Shown here: positions 18,350-25,685 of the stretch, in pieces
Position numbering within the stretch: position 1 is the stretch's first letter
How the letters are laid out: each line of letters begins with the position of its first letter
NCBI GenBank assembly: GCA_014376805.1
Contig: JACMQU010000138.1
Span: 1-35,681 of the forward strand
Direction of reading: 5' to 3'
Origin: Bacteroidia bacterium
Lineage (GTDB): Bacteria > Bacteroidota > Bacteroidia > UKL13-3
Length of the DNA: 35,681 nucleotides
Position numbers and translations under genes: made by a program
The notes under the pieces: generated by a model
Database searches by the model: none
The model's input: only the letters and a program-made list of their open reading frames with translations
What the model was told of the DNA's origin: nothing

Positions 18350-18717
18350 ATTCTTTTGTTCGTTAATGGGATTTATTGTAAAACAAATATCGTTGAATAA
18401 TAATAACCCTCTGCATATTCAAGCATTATGCCATTAAATTTTCACTTTATAAATCAAAAGTTATATTCCAAAATTATAAATTCAGCAAAACCACTACTCC
18501 TCATCAAATTAATTTTATGCGGATAACTTAATTATTTAAGGATAAAACAATGGCAAAATAAATAGTATCCTCTATAAAATTAAACGGTATTTTGTCTTCT
18601 TTTTCAGTACCTATTAATTACAGTATTTTCTTTCTCAGGATGTAGATGTTTTTGCTCAGGGCAATAAATTCCAATACTTATAATTGAGTAAAACACTGAC
18701 TTACAGTAACTACTTAA
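18350..18717. other. Divergent intergenic region with a candidate activator site
   Basis: No gene is visible between the barrel gene (leftward) and the disordered-protein gene (rightward). It contains promoter candidates for both and the 17-mer at 18641. CTCAGG occurs twice, at 18635-18640 region and 18655-18660, flanking the 17-mer. Confidence 0.45.
18641..18657 (+). promoter_or_regulatory. Candidate upstream activator site, copy 1
   Basis: TGTAGATGTTTTTGCTC is matched at 16 of 17 positions by the sequence at 20675. This copy begins 80 bases before the GG of the GGCAT box ahead of the disordered-protein gene; the other copy begins 81 bases before the equivalent GG. The conserved distance suggests a site for an enhancer-binding activator. 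Confidence 0.45.
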
Positions 18718-18746
18718 TTTGGCATAGAATTGATATATTATTTTAA
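18718..18746 (+). promoter_or_regulatory. Promoter of the disordered-protein gene
   Basis: TTTG, a 17-base spacer and TATTTTAA fit the Bacteroidota housekeeping pattern TTTG-N17-19-TAnnTTTG reasonably, with the ATG 24 bases further on. The same TTTG overlaps TTGGCATAG, the GGCAY box shared with other genes here, but the sequence ten bases past its GG is AT instead of GC. Confidence 0.45.
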
Positions 18747-18770
18747 TACACATTTTAATAAAACAACATT

Positions 18771-19220
18771 ATGAAAACCGAAGAAAACACAACACATGAT
18801 TCTCAATCAAACCAGAACAAGAATCAAACAGAAATGAACAAAAATAAAACAACCCCGGAATCTCTTCATAAGGATACAACTAATCAGAATCAAAACAAAG
18901 AGGATGTTCAGAATCCGAAAGTAAAACCAGATACGACTTCACCTGAAAAGCAAAGAAATGATCCTTATGCTGCTTCTAAGGATCAAAAAAACCAGAACGA
19001 AGAAAACGATGAAGAAACGGAAGATTCTGAAGACAATATGTCTAAAACTCCAAAAGGAGCTCATGGAGAGAATTCACTCAAAAACATGCCTACTGATAAA
19101 ACATCAGATTCGTTACATGACAAAGGCAATACACAAAAGAAAGATAGCAATTCCGATAACGGAAGTAAGGAATACCGAACTGAAAACAGCAATGAGCAGA
19201 AGGACAATAACAGAAATTAA
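18771..19220 (+). CDS. Disordered hydrophilic protein, unknown function
   Basis: This 149-residue protein has no hydrophobic stretch, no Cys, Phe, Trp or Ile, and consists mainly of Asn, Lys, Glu, Asp, Ser, Thr and Gln. Units such as NQNKNQ, NQNQNKED and KDQKNQNEEN recur. The composition resembles desiccation- or osmotic-stress hydrophilins, but no family motif is present, so function is inference. It is a single-gene transcript between a promoter and a strong terminator. With the 556-residue protein at 3727 and the 57-residue protein at 24598 it is one of three disordered proteins in the window. Confidence 0.75.
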   Translation: MKTEENTTHDSQSNQNKNQTEMNKNKTTPESLHKDTTNQNQNKEDVQNPKVKPDTTSPEKQRNDPYAASKDQKNQNEENDEETEDSEDNMSKTPKGAHGENSLKNMPTDKTSDSLHDKGNTQKKDSNSDNGSKEYRTENSNEQKDNNRN

Positions 19221-19239
19221 TTTTGTTATTGTATATATA

Positions 19240-19270
19240 AAAAAGGCAACCTATGGGTTGCCTTTTTTTT
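19240..19270 (+). terminator. Bidirectional Rho-independent terminator
   Basis: AAAAAGGCAACC pairs with GGTTGCCTTTTT around a short loop, with A and T tracts on the two sides. It lies 20 bases past the disordered-protein gene and directly against the stop codon of the convergent oxidoreductase gene, so it can end both. Confidence 0.92.
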
Positions 19271-19273
19271 TAC

Positions 19274-20473
19274 TTATCTGTCAAAGCTAAATAAATTACT
19301 GTATCTGTTTTTTTTGCCGGATATCAAATCAGTTATAATTTCTGCAGCAATTAAACTAAAGGTGATACCATTACCTCCAAAACCTAATGCATAATAAGTA
19401 TATGGTTCTTCATTTACACCGATATAAGGTAATGAATCTTTCGTTACTCCAAAGGAACCGGTCCAGCTAAATTCCGGAATAAAGCCTATCTCCGGAAATA
19501 GTTTTTTGAAATCGTTTGTTAGTTGTTTAGTTTTCAATTTTAATAGTTGATCGCGCTTAACCGGATTATAAAAAATTTCGTCTCTGCCTCCAATAATAAT
19601 TCTTTTATCTGCTGTAGATCTTATATATAAATATGGATTTGCTGTATTCCATATTAATGCCTGATCTTTCCAATAATCTTCTGTGTTGTTTAACTGTTCA
19701 GAAATAACTGCGTAGGTTGAATGAAGCTTATATACTTTCTTACTAAGAAAACTTTGCACTTCATAACCTGTTGCATTCACTATTTTTTTAGTATAAATTA
19801 TAGAACCGTTTTCCAGGATTAGTTCAGCCCCGTTAGTTTTATAATTTATCCCGCTCACACCCGAACGATCGTAAACACGTAAACCTTTTTTTATTGAATA
19901 CTGCAGTAAAGCATGCGTAAGTTTATAAGCATCTACACACGCCCCCTTTTGGGATAATATGGCAGCAGGCGCCATAAAACCATAACTGTTGTAAATATCA
20001 TTTTCATTAAGAAGTTTTACTTTAAAACCGGCATTTTTTCTAAATTCATATTCCTTTTCAACTAGTGATACATCTTTTTTAAAAGCAGCATAAAATAAAC
20101 TGCTTCTTTTAGTATAACCAACATGCCTGATAGATTTGCAGATTTCACCGATCTTATCTACTGCATAGCTGCATAAACGATAAGAATTTTCAGCTGCTTC
20201 TATCCCTATTGTTTTAGATAATTCTGATAATGGTTTATCTAATTCATATTGTAAGAGAGAAGTACTGGCACATGTGCTTCCTAAACCCACTGAACGCCTG
20301 TCAACCAATACACAGCTAAACCCGGCCTGAGTTAAATAATAAGCTGTAAGTGCACCAGATATTCCAGCTCCAATAATTGCTACTTCACACTTCAAGCAAT
20401 CTTCAAGTTTAGGATAGTCATAAGGTAATCCATCTTTTATGAGCCAGAATGGATATCCGCTTTTTAATTCCAT
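19274..20473 (-). CDS. DAO-family FAD-dependent oxidoreductase
   Basis: A 399-residue flavoprotein of the D-amino-acid oxidase / glycine oxidase superfamily: the dinucleotide-binding motif VAIIGAGISGALTAYYL (GxGxxG at 35-40) is followed by an acidic residue at the end of the second strand (VDRR, Asp59), and the C-terminal flavin motif reads ALGFGGNGITFSLIAAEII. Family members oxidise secondary or primary amines, or sometimes other substrates, and pass electrons to oxygen or the respiratory chain; the substrate is not readable from sequence. No signal peptide. SVGLGSTCASTSLLQYELD at 63-81 fits the family's flavin-contact loop. It stands alone, its stop against the shared terminator. Confidence 0.88.
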   Translation of the reverse strand: MELKSGYPFWLIKDGLPYDYPKLEDCLKCEVAIIGAGISGALTAYYLTQAGFSCVLVDRRSVGLGSTCASTSLLQYELDKPLSELSKTIGIEAAENSYRLCSYAVDKIGEICKSIRHVGYTKRSSLFYAAFKKDVSLVEKEYEFRKNAGFKVKLLNENDIYNSYGFMAPAAILSQKGACVDAYKLTHALLQYSIKKGLRVYDRSGVSGINYKTNGAELILENGSIIYTKKIVNATGYEVQSFLSKKVYKLHSTYAVISEQLNNTEDYWKDQALIWNTANPYLYIRSTADKRIIIGGRDEIFYNPVKRDQLLKLKTKQLTNDFKKLFPEIGFIPEFSWTGSFGVTKDSLPYIGVNEEPYTYYALGFGGNGITFSLIAAEIITDLISGKKNRYSNLFSFDR

Positions 20474-20674
20474 TTTTATTTTTTTACGAATATTTCTTTA
20501 CAAGAATATAAATTATTTTTTCAGTTTAAAAACGAGAAATCAAAAAATATAAAAAAAATTTGCACTTGGATTTATTCCCTAAAACGATAATGCTATTTTT
20601 ATTTAATTTTAAATATTTTATAAAATTTCAGCAATCTCTAATTACTTTATTTTCTGGTTATTTGAGGAAAATAA

Positions 20675-20691
20675 TGTAGATTTTTTTGCTC
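20675..20691 (+). promoter_or_regulatory. Candidate upstream activator site, copy 2
   Basis: TGTAGATTTTTTTGCTC differs at one base from the copy at 18641 and starts 81 bases before the GG of the GGCAT box of the SPW-repeat gene. Outside these 17 bases the two regions are not obviously similar, so the match is not a simple duplication. Confidence 0.45.
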
Positions 20692-20734
20692 GATTTAAAA
20701 CTTTTAAAGATTACTAAAGTTAAAAAATACTACG

Positions 20735-20746
20735 TTTTACGTAAAA
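20735..20746. promoter_or_regulatory. 12-bp perfect palindrome, possible operator
   Basis: TTTTACGTAAAA reads the same on both strands and lies 52 bases before the SPW-repeat gene's start, just upstream of its GGCAT box. A short palindrome in AT-rich DNA may be chance. Confidence 0.3.
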
Positions 20747-20798
20747 TATAAAAATGGCATGTTTTTAGTTTAAGTAGTATAAATTTAAACGTTAATTC

Positions 20799-21221
20799 AT
20801 GAAAATTATTAATACTAAATTAAGGGGATTAATTGATTACACTTCGGGTATAGCAATGATTCTTACTCCCTGGATTGGAAATTTTACATCTAATACAATG
20901 GCTTCTTATTTACTTATTATAACCGGAATTATAACAGTTATCCATAGTTTGGCCACAGACTATGAATTTGGTATAGTAAACCAGATTGGTATGAAAAAGC
21001 ATATAAAAATTGACATGTTGCTTGGAATATTGATCGTACTTTTACCAATGATACTTAATCTTAACATTTATATTCCACACTTGATATTTGGAACTATTAA
21101 ATTAGTAGCAGGTATACTTACTCAAAACAATCCATCTTATAAAGGCTATCAGGGTTACAATTATAAAAAATTTGAGGACTCTTATAATAAGTTTGAAAAA
21201 TTCCCATCGATGAAGTATTAA
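20799..21221 (+). CDS. SPW-repeat family membrane protein
   Basis: Four hydrophobic segments (about 14-28, 32-52, 70-90 and 90-108) and the motif LTPWIGNFTSN near residue 22 fit the SPW repeat family (PF03779-type), where a Ser/Thr-Pro-Trp sits at the start of a helix pair. The second repeat has lost the Pro-Trp and reads LLPMILNLNI, a noteworthy degeneration. The C-terminal 30 residues are hydrophilic with many Tyr, Asn and Lys. Function of the family is unknown; it is often found among stress-related genes. A terminator follows at once. Confidence 0.78.
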   Translation: MKIINTKLRGLIDYTSGIAMILTPWIGNFTSNTMASYLLIITGIITVIHSLATDYEFGIVNQIGMKKHIKIDMLLGILIVLLPMILNLNIYIPHLIFGTIKLVAGILTQNNPSYKGYQGYNYKKFEDSYNKFEKFPSMKY

Positions 21222-21260
21222 AATAAAAGAACTGCCAAACGGCGGTTCTTTTATTTTAAT
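21221..21260 (+). terminator. Rho-independent terminator of the SPW-repeat gene
   Basis: AAATAAAAGAACTGCC pairs with GGCGGTTCTTTTATTT around AAAC, overlapping the stop codon region. The 3' side is T-rich. Confidence 0.9.
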
Positions 21261-21303
21261 AATAAGCTACTAACAACTAATCTAACAACTAAACAAAAAC
21301 CAA

Positions 21304-21747
21304 ATGAAAAAAACAATTATTATTCTTCTTGCTATCATCGGAATGTATAGCAATGTTTCTGCACAAAAACCTGCGATAATGGCAAGTGACAAAACAGGCT
21401 GGCACAAAATCGGAGAAACAAAAGTAGATTTTAAAAAAGAAAGCGACGAAATAGTGGTATGGTTTGCAGATCGCTTTGACGCTATTAAATTTAAAGTTAA
21501 AGATGCACCTGTAGAATTCACATCGATGGATGTTTATTTTGAAAGCGGCGATGTTCAAAATGTAATGCTAAATGCTACCATTAAAGCACCGGGAGAAACA
21601 CGGATAATTGACTTAAAAGGTGGTGAGCGTAATTTAAAGAAAATTGTTTTTGTATATAAAACCTTACCAAATCGTAAAGATGAAAAAGCGCATATTGAAC
21701 TGTGGGGTTTAAAAACAAACACTAATACTCCTAAAGGTAAGAAATAG
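21304..21747 (+). CDS. Small secreted protein, DUF2541-like
   Basis: A clear signal peptide (MKKTIIILLAIIGMYSNVSA then QKP) precedes a 125-residue mature protein with alternating beta-type sequence: GWHKIGETKVDF, DEIVVWFADRFDAIKFKVKD, VEFTSMDVYFESGD, ETRIIDLKGGERNLKKIVFVY. That order resembles DUF2541 (YaaI-like) domains, small secreted beta-sandwich proteins of unknown function; the assignment is from memory of the pattern. It follows the SPW terminator by 43 bases and has its own terminator. Confidence 0.7.
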   Translation: MKKTIIILLAIIGMYSNVSAQKPAIMASDKTGWHKIGETKVDFKKESDEIVVWFADRFDAIKFKVKDAPVEFTSMDVYFESGDVQNVMLNATIKAPGETRIIDLKGGERNLKKIVFVYKTLPNRKDEKAHIELWGLKTNTNTPKGKK

Positions 21748-21763
21748 TACTTTCTTATTAACT

Positions 21764-21800
21764 AAAAAAGCCATGAAGATATCCTTCATGGCTTTTTTAG
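21764..21800 (+). terminator. Rho-independent terminator
   Basis: AAAAAAGCCATGAAGATATCCTTCATGGCTTTTTT: an 11-base GC-containing stem plus A/T tract, loop of a few bases, 16 bases past the stop codon of the secreted-protein gene. Confidence 0.92.
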
Positions 21801-22005
21801 TTTTTGCCCGTTTTGTTTTTAGGTGTTCTCAAAAATGTTAAATCCCTGACATTACAAATAGCGCATTTCCATTTTGACCTCCAAACATTCAATTTGTTTA
21901 TATTTCATTTTAGGTGGGTTAGGTGTGTTCAGCTTCTTTAGGGTCAATCATTTCACTTATGATACTGATGTAAAGATATAGATCATTAATAGCCTAAAAA
22001 GTTAA

Positions 22006-22377
22006 TTTGTAGATAGCCTACTTAAATTAAAATTTGTTTATTATACATTTTTATATTTAAGGGCAAAGGAGGTCTTTTTTAAAATCGCGCTCCCATTATT
22101 TGAGAAGTTCATTTTAAAACATGCTTTATCATCATACACTTTTCAATTATCCATTCGAAGTATGCCTACCCGCTGGGGGAGTTGCACAACTATTGGGAAA
22201 ATCATTTTAAATCCTGAATTAATCAAGGCCCCCAAAGGTTGCATTGAATATGTAATCATTCATGAGTTGTGCCATTTGATACATCGCAATCACACGCAAA
22301 AATTTATAGACCTTCAATCAAAAGAAATGCCCGGTTGGGAGAAGTGGAAAATGAAATTAGAAAAACTTCTTGCCTGA
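22006..22377 (+). pseudogene. 5'-truncated YgjP-like zinc metallopeptidase
   Basis: The frame reads ..LYLRAKEVFFKIALPLFEKF.. then SMPTRWGSCTTIGKIILNPE, CIEYVIIHELCHLIHRNHTQ and FIDLQSKEMPGWEKWKMKL, the C-terminal half of YgjP-like metal-dependent hydrolases (SprT-related), with the WGSC motif and the zinc ligands HELCH...H intact. Normal members are about 230 residues; the beta-rich N-terminal half is absent, the frame is closed by a stop at 22003-22005 and its only ATG (22162) begins within the WGSC region. I therefore call it a remnant, although the catalytic core from the ATG (71 residues) remains open. Confidence 0.7.
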
Positions 22378-22529
22378 TACCAGCCTGTTTAAATTAAAAT
22401 TAAAAACTAAATCAACAACAAGAGATTATTTAGCAGATCTATTTTTCATCAATTTTATGTGATAAACCAAGATGGAGAATTTGCAGTTGATGAATGTAAC
22501 AATAACCCTATAGAGTTATTAAAAAGCAT

Positions 22530-22587
22530 TTACAAAAAAAGATCATTAAGTATGATAACAATAAATTATCAACACACTTAATGATCT
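22530..22587 (-). terminator. Terminator downstream of the AraC-type gene
   Basis: On the minus strand AGATCATTAAGT and ACTTAATGATCT pair perfectly over 12 bases, with a smaller inner GATAA/TTATC helix, followed by a run of seven T. It lies about 30 bases past the stop of the AraC-type gene. Confidence 0.88.
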
Positions 22588-22618
22588 GTAGAAAAGTAGA
22601 ATTTATATTAAATTTATA

Positions 22619-23179
22619 TTACACCCTGTCTAAAGGAATTAATTGTTTTGGTTTTGACTTTTTAAAGTGAGAAGGAGTAAGACCTGTAACTTTCTTAAAT
22701 TGGCTCGACAAGTGACCAACACTGCTGTAATGGAGTTTCCAGGCAATTTCAGAAAGTGTTAACTCATCATATACCAGTAATTCTTTAACGCGTTCAATTT
22801 TATGCGCTATTATAAAATGTTCTACGGTAGTTCCTTTCACTTCCGAAAACAAATTAGAGAGATAAGTATAATTATACTTTAATTTTTCACTTAGGTAATT
22901 AGAAAAATTAATTTTAGGAGGCTCATCAGAATAATGAACCATCTCAATAATTACATTCTTAATTTCTTCGATAAGCATATTTTTCTTATCATCCTTTAAT
23001 TCAAGACCGTATTTTAATAAGGTAGTTTCCAGGAGGGCATGTTGCTCCGCACTAAGATTTTCTTTTATCTTAACGTTTCCCAGTTCTACAACTGTGTAAT
23101 GAAGTCCCAATTCATCTAATACTGACTCCACAACCATTTTACAGCGCATGCTGACCATGTTTTTAACAAAAAGGTTCAT
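22619..23179 (-). CDS. AraC-family regulator with N-terminal heavy-metal-associated-like domain
   Basis: Residues about 85-178 form a complete double helix-turn-helix AraC domain (FSNYLSEKLKYNYTYLSNLF, AHKIERVKELLVYDELTLSE, IAWKLHYSSVGHLSSQFKKV, TGLTPSHFKK). The first 65 residues (VKNMVSMRCKMVVESVLDEL, GLHYTVVELGNVKIKENL) look like the ferredoxin-like fold of heavy-metal-associated domains, but with a single Cys (Cys13) in place of CxxC. This architecture is frequent in Bacteroidota. Ligand and targets are unknown. Length 186; no operon partner, followed by a strong terminator. Confidence 0.85.
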   Translation of the reverse strand: MNLFVKNMVSMRCKMVVESVLDELGLHYTVVELGNVKIKENLSAEQHALLETTLLKYGLELKDDKKNMLIEEIKNVIIEMVHYSDEPPKINFSNYLSEKLKYNYTYLSNLFSEVKGTTVEHFIIAHKIERVKELLVYDELTLSEIAWKLHYSSVGHLSSQFKKVTGLTPSHFKKSKPKQLIPLDRV

Positions 23180-23260
23180 AATCTATTATTTTAATTTTAT
23201 TATACTTAAAAGGCAGCTAAAAAGGGGTTATTTCATAGCAAGAAAAAATTCTGATTTACT

Positions 23261-23614
23261 TCAGGCTTGAACTTTAGACGGTATGGTACTTTTCATAATT
23301 TCTTCCACTTCTTTCATAAATTTCGAAATCTCCCTATCTGCATATACGCCATAAGCATCAGCAATTATTCCTTTCAGTCCATCTACTGTTTCCATTGCAT
23401 ATAAAATTGAACTGTCAGAGGGATCCGTTTCACCTTCAAAGCGATAAAAATTAACAATTTTTACTGCTTCCGGGCGATAACATTTATCCGTATCAACAAC
23501 ACATAATTTATCAACTTTTATCATAAAATTTGATACAAATCCATCTGCTTGTAATTTATTCATACAAGCTGACATGGTTTTCATTTCTATTTTTTCATTC
23601 TCAATGTTTTCCAT
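23261..23614 (-). CDS. Conserved small Bacteroidota protein, unknown function
   Basis: This 117-residue protein has the run VKIVNFYRFEGETDPSDSSI followed by LYAMETVDGLKGIIADAYGV and YADREI. Short proteins with the FYRFEGxTDPxD / YAxxxxDGxKGxxxxxYGxY pattern are common in Bacteroidota and are often labelled phosphoribosylpyrophosphate synthetase in databases, a name that I believe is unfounded because no PRPP-binding loop is present. It is acidic and predicted cytosolic. It follows the AraC gene's orientation with 81 bases between them. Confidence 0.75.
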   Translation of the reverse strand: MENIENEKIEMKTMSACMNKLQADGFVSNFMIKVDKLCVVDTDKCYRPEAVKIVNFYRFEGETDPSDSSILYAMETVDGLKGIIADAYGVYADREISKFMKEVEEIMKSTIPSKVQA

Positions 23615-23752
23615 TTGGCTATCTTTTAAATTATACTTACTTATGAATTTTTTATAACATCATTAACTTAATGCACACTGTTGTTAAATAATCTTATAAT
23701 AACTTATCATTACAAAAACAACACCAACCTCAAATACGGTGAAGACACACGA

Positions 23753-24152
23753 CTATTTATATAACATTTGCCCAAATAATTCCTCGGATGTAGAAGTTAA
23801 TCCCCAAAGCACCCTCTTAATAAGCTTAAATATTCTTTTTAACAGGCTCGGATTAGTTTTTGAAATGTTATCTCCAGGTAAGAAACCACAAGGTTTTGAA
23901 GGAGTGCTATGATCACAAATAGTTTTTACAACTCCTGTAACAGGTATAGAAAGAAACATAGCGGGTACTTCACTTAAAGCACCTTTGCAAGTAAATCTGT
24001 AATGGATACAGGTGCTTTTAATTTTGTAAGAGTACCGCTAATTGTACCTAATGCGCATTCCATCAGAGATCCGTTATTATTTAAAAACTCACGCCGGGAA
24101 ATATTAAACCATTGATCTACTCTTGAGAGTTTACCATAAAATGTTTGTGATA
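23753..24152 (-). pseudogene. Possible broken gene, unknown family
   Basis: On the minus strand one frame gives GKLSRVDQWFNISRREFLNN and continues through SLMECALGTISGTLTKLKAP to a stop after DLLAKVL; a different frame then gives EVPAMFLSIPVTGVVKTICD and PCGFLPGDNISKTNPSLLKR, ending near 23753. Together they read like one protein of about 125 residues with a frameshift, and there is a stop just before the first part with no start codon. I do not recognise it. The 68-residue downstream part could be translated on its own from an ATG at 23959. Confidence 0.35.
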
Positions 24153-24224
24153 ATCATTGTTTAAATAATTGAGTTATTAGCTCAATTTTTCCTTGCAAAG
24201 AAGGAAGTTTCCCGCAAAGCATAT

Positions 24225-24343
24225 TTAGTCATGATAAAATAAATAAATAAGCGTTGTTAGAATCAAAAAGCCAAAAAAAATAGCAAGAGAAATAGGATCA
24301 TCCTTAGGTATTTTTTTTTAAGAAAGGAACTAAAGGATATCAT
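24225..24343 (-). pseudogene. Possible small membrane protein interrupted at an A9 tract
   Basis: An ATG opens MISFSSFLKKK, then after the run of nine A the other frame continues IPKDDPISLAIFFGFLILTT and LIYLFYHD to a stop. With ten A residues the two would join as a 39-residue single-helix membrane protein. As it stands, the first frame ends after 26 residues. Confidence 0.25.
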
Positions 24344-24531
24344 AAAATACTTAATAAGCCATAAAAGACTATAAGTAAAGTAAAATAATATCCTTCCCTA
24401 TTTTAAAGTATATAGATAAAAACATAACCACCAATTAAAATTATAAATACTTATAAAGTAGTATCATTTGCTTTCCTTCCACTTACGGGTGTATAAATGA
24501 TTTTATTAAATTTCAACAAAGCTAATAAATA

Positions 24532-24585
24532 AAAAAACCGTCCAACAAAACTTCTGTATTAGATGCTTTGTGAGACGGTTTTTTT
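24532..24585 (-). terminator. Terminator of the 57-residue disordered-protein gene
   Basis: AAAAAACCGTC pairs with GACGGTTTTTT, extended imperfectly by CACAAA/TTTGTT. The stem is followed by T on the minus strand and starts 13 bases beyond the stop codon. Confidence 0.8.
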
Positions 24586-24597
24586 AACGATAAAAAA

Positions 24598-24771
24598 TTA
24601 TCGTTTGTTTTTGTCTGATGATTTCCCTGCATTACCTTTACTCGCTTCCATACTTGTTTTGCCGGCTACACCTTTTTTAGCGTTAGCATCTCCCGGTTTG
24701 TTTGTAGTGGCATTTTTTGAAGTTGAATCTTTTTTTGAATCCCCTTTGCCCTGATTTTTTTGAGTTTCCAT
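24598..24771 (-). CDS. 57-residue disordered basic protein
   Basis: An ATG-started frame of 57 codons gives METQKNQGKGDSKKDSTSKN, then ATTNKPGDANAKKGVAGKTS and MEASKGNAGKSSDKNKR. It is rich in Lys, Gly, Ser, Asn and Asp and has no hydrophobic core, a hydrophilin-like composition. Evidence for a real gene is the strong terminator just after the stop and the CAGGCACG box (minus strand, 24814-24821), matching the GGCAY box ahead of other stress-type genes, 47 bases before the start. Function unknown. Confidence 0.7.
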   Translation of the reverse strand: METQKNQGKGDSKKDSTSKNATTNKPGDANAKKGVAGKTSMEASKGNAGKSSDKNKR

Positions 24772-25054
24772 GATATTATAATTTTAATGTGATACGTAAT
24801 TTGACTAAATAATCGTGCCTGATTTATTTATCACTTAAGTAGCATCCTGTTATAAACCCTTTTGCCTACAGAAATACATACGTGCAGATGTTTACATTGA
24901 TTTGAGGATATCAGCTATGTCTTTTTATAATTTAGCTGATGAGAATTTGGATCAACAAACTGAGGAAGTTTTGCTTCAGAAAATATTTGAGAAAAATGTA
25001 TGAGGCATGCACTATATTAATTCATGATTTCCATTTAGTGGTTTTTACTTATAA
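24772..25054. other. Intergenic region between disordered-protein gene and response-regulator remnant
   Basis: On the minus strand CAGGCACGATTATTTAG (24805-24821) has a perfect GGCACG -24 half but TTTA where sigma-54 wants TTGC. TGCAGATGTTTACATTG (24883) is a weak relative of the 17-mer at 18641. A 29-codon frame beginning MSFYNLADEN is present at about 24914 without support. Confidence 0.35.
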
Positions 25055-25579
25055 TTGAAACAAAAAACAGGTGTGCTGTTGATCCCCTTTTTAAACATTA
25101 CACAGATAAGAAATATAATTATTGCCGATGATGACAGAGTAGATAAAATCTTACTGGAAGAAGTAATTGAGGACCATCAATACCCATTTCAGATTACTAC
25201 TGTTTTTGATGGGGTATAATTAATGAAAAATACAGAGAGCAGGTTAATCCCTGATCATATTTTACTAGACTTAAATATGCCTGACAAGAATGGAATCAAA
25301 TGTTTTTTTGAAATTAGTAATAGCCTCGACTTTCAAGAACTTCCTATTGTTATGTTATCTACATCAAAAGATCTCAGGAACATTGAATTGTGTTTTACAA
25401 ACGGCGCACATATATAATTTTCAAAACCTAAGGGTTTCGATACGTTAAAAACCCGCGTTCACTCCATATTAAATATTAACTGCGTAAATTTCCTCAGGCA
25501 TCCTGACAAACCTGAATTTGTAAAAATTGTACTAGAAGGTGGTACAATAACTACCATATCAATTGATACTAACTTATAA
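25055..25579 (+). pseudogene. Response-regulator receiver pseudogene (Rcp type)
   Basis: A single frame reads NIIIADDDRVDKILLEEVIE, then HILLDLNMPDKNGIKCFFEI, ELPIVMLSTSKDLRNIELCF and FSKPKGFDTLKTRVHSIL, covering the acidic pocket, the phospho-accepting Asp in LLDLNMP, the Thr/Ser position and the conserved Lys of a stand-alone receiver. In-frame stops interrupt it after VFDGV (25217-25219) and after GAHI (25415-25417), and no good ATG precedes it (TTG at 25055). The frame continues about 50 codons past the receiver end. Intact key residues and only point stops suggest recent inactivation. Confidence 0.75.
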
Positions 25580-25685
25580 GAATTTTGTGGATATAATTAC
25601 TCTTAATGAGGTTCTAATTCATCAAGGTGAGTATGGCCTTCCATGATAAATATTCAAAATTGAATCAGAGTTTAGTTTTTTAATT

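Larger units (their letters stand above)
20474..20798. other. Divergent intergenic control region
   Basis: No gene is visible. It contains the second 17-mer (20675), a 12-base perfect palindrome TTTTACGTAAAA (20735-20746), and ATGGCATGTTTTTAGTT (20754-20770), a GGCAY box with a poor -12 half, all arranged toward the SPW-repeat gene. Confidence 0.45.

Noticed and set aside
18424-18442. ATGGCATAATGCTTGAA (minus strand) as sigma-54 promoter of the POTRA-barrel gene
   Set aside because: The last base of GC is A, it is 80 bases from the start, and a GATATTTG element is better placed.
18719-18735. TTGGCATAGAATTGATA as a full sigma-54 promoter
   Set aside because: The GC of the -12 half is absent at the required spacing, and a TTTG-N17-TATTTTAA promoter fits the same place. 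Kept only as a member of the GGCAY group.
24914-25003. 29-codon frame beginning MSFYNLADEN
   Set aside because: No promoter, terminator or recognisable family; expected by chance in AT-rich spacer.
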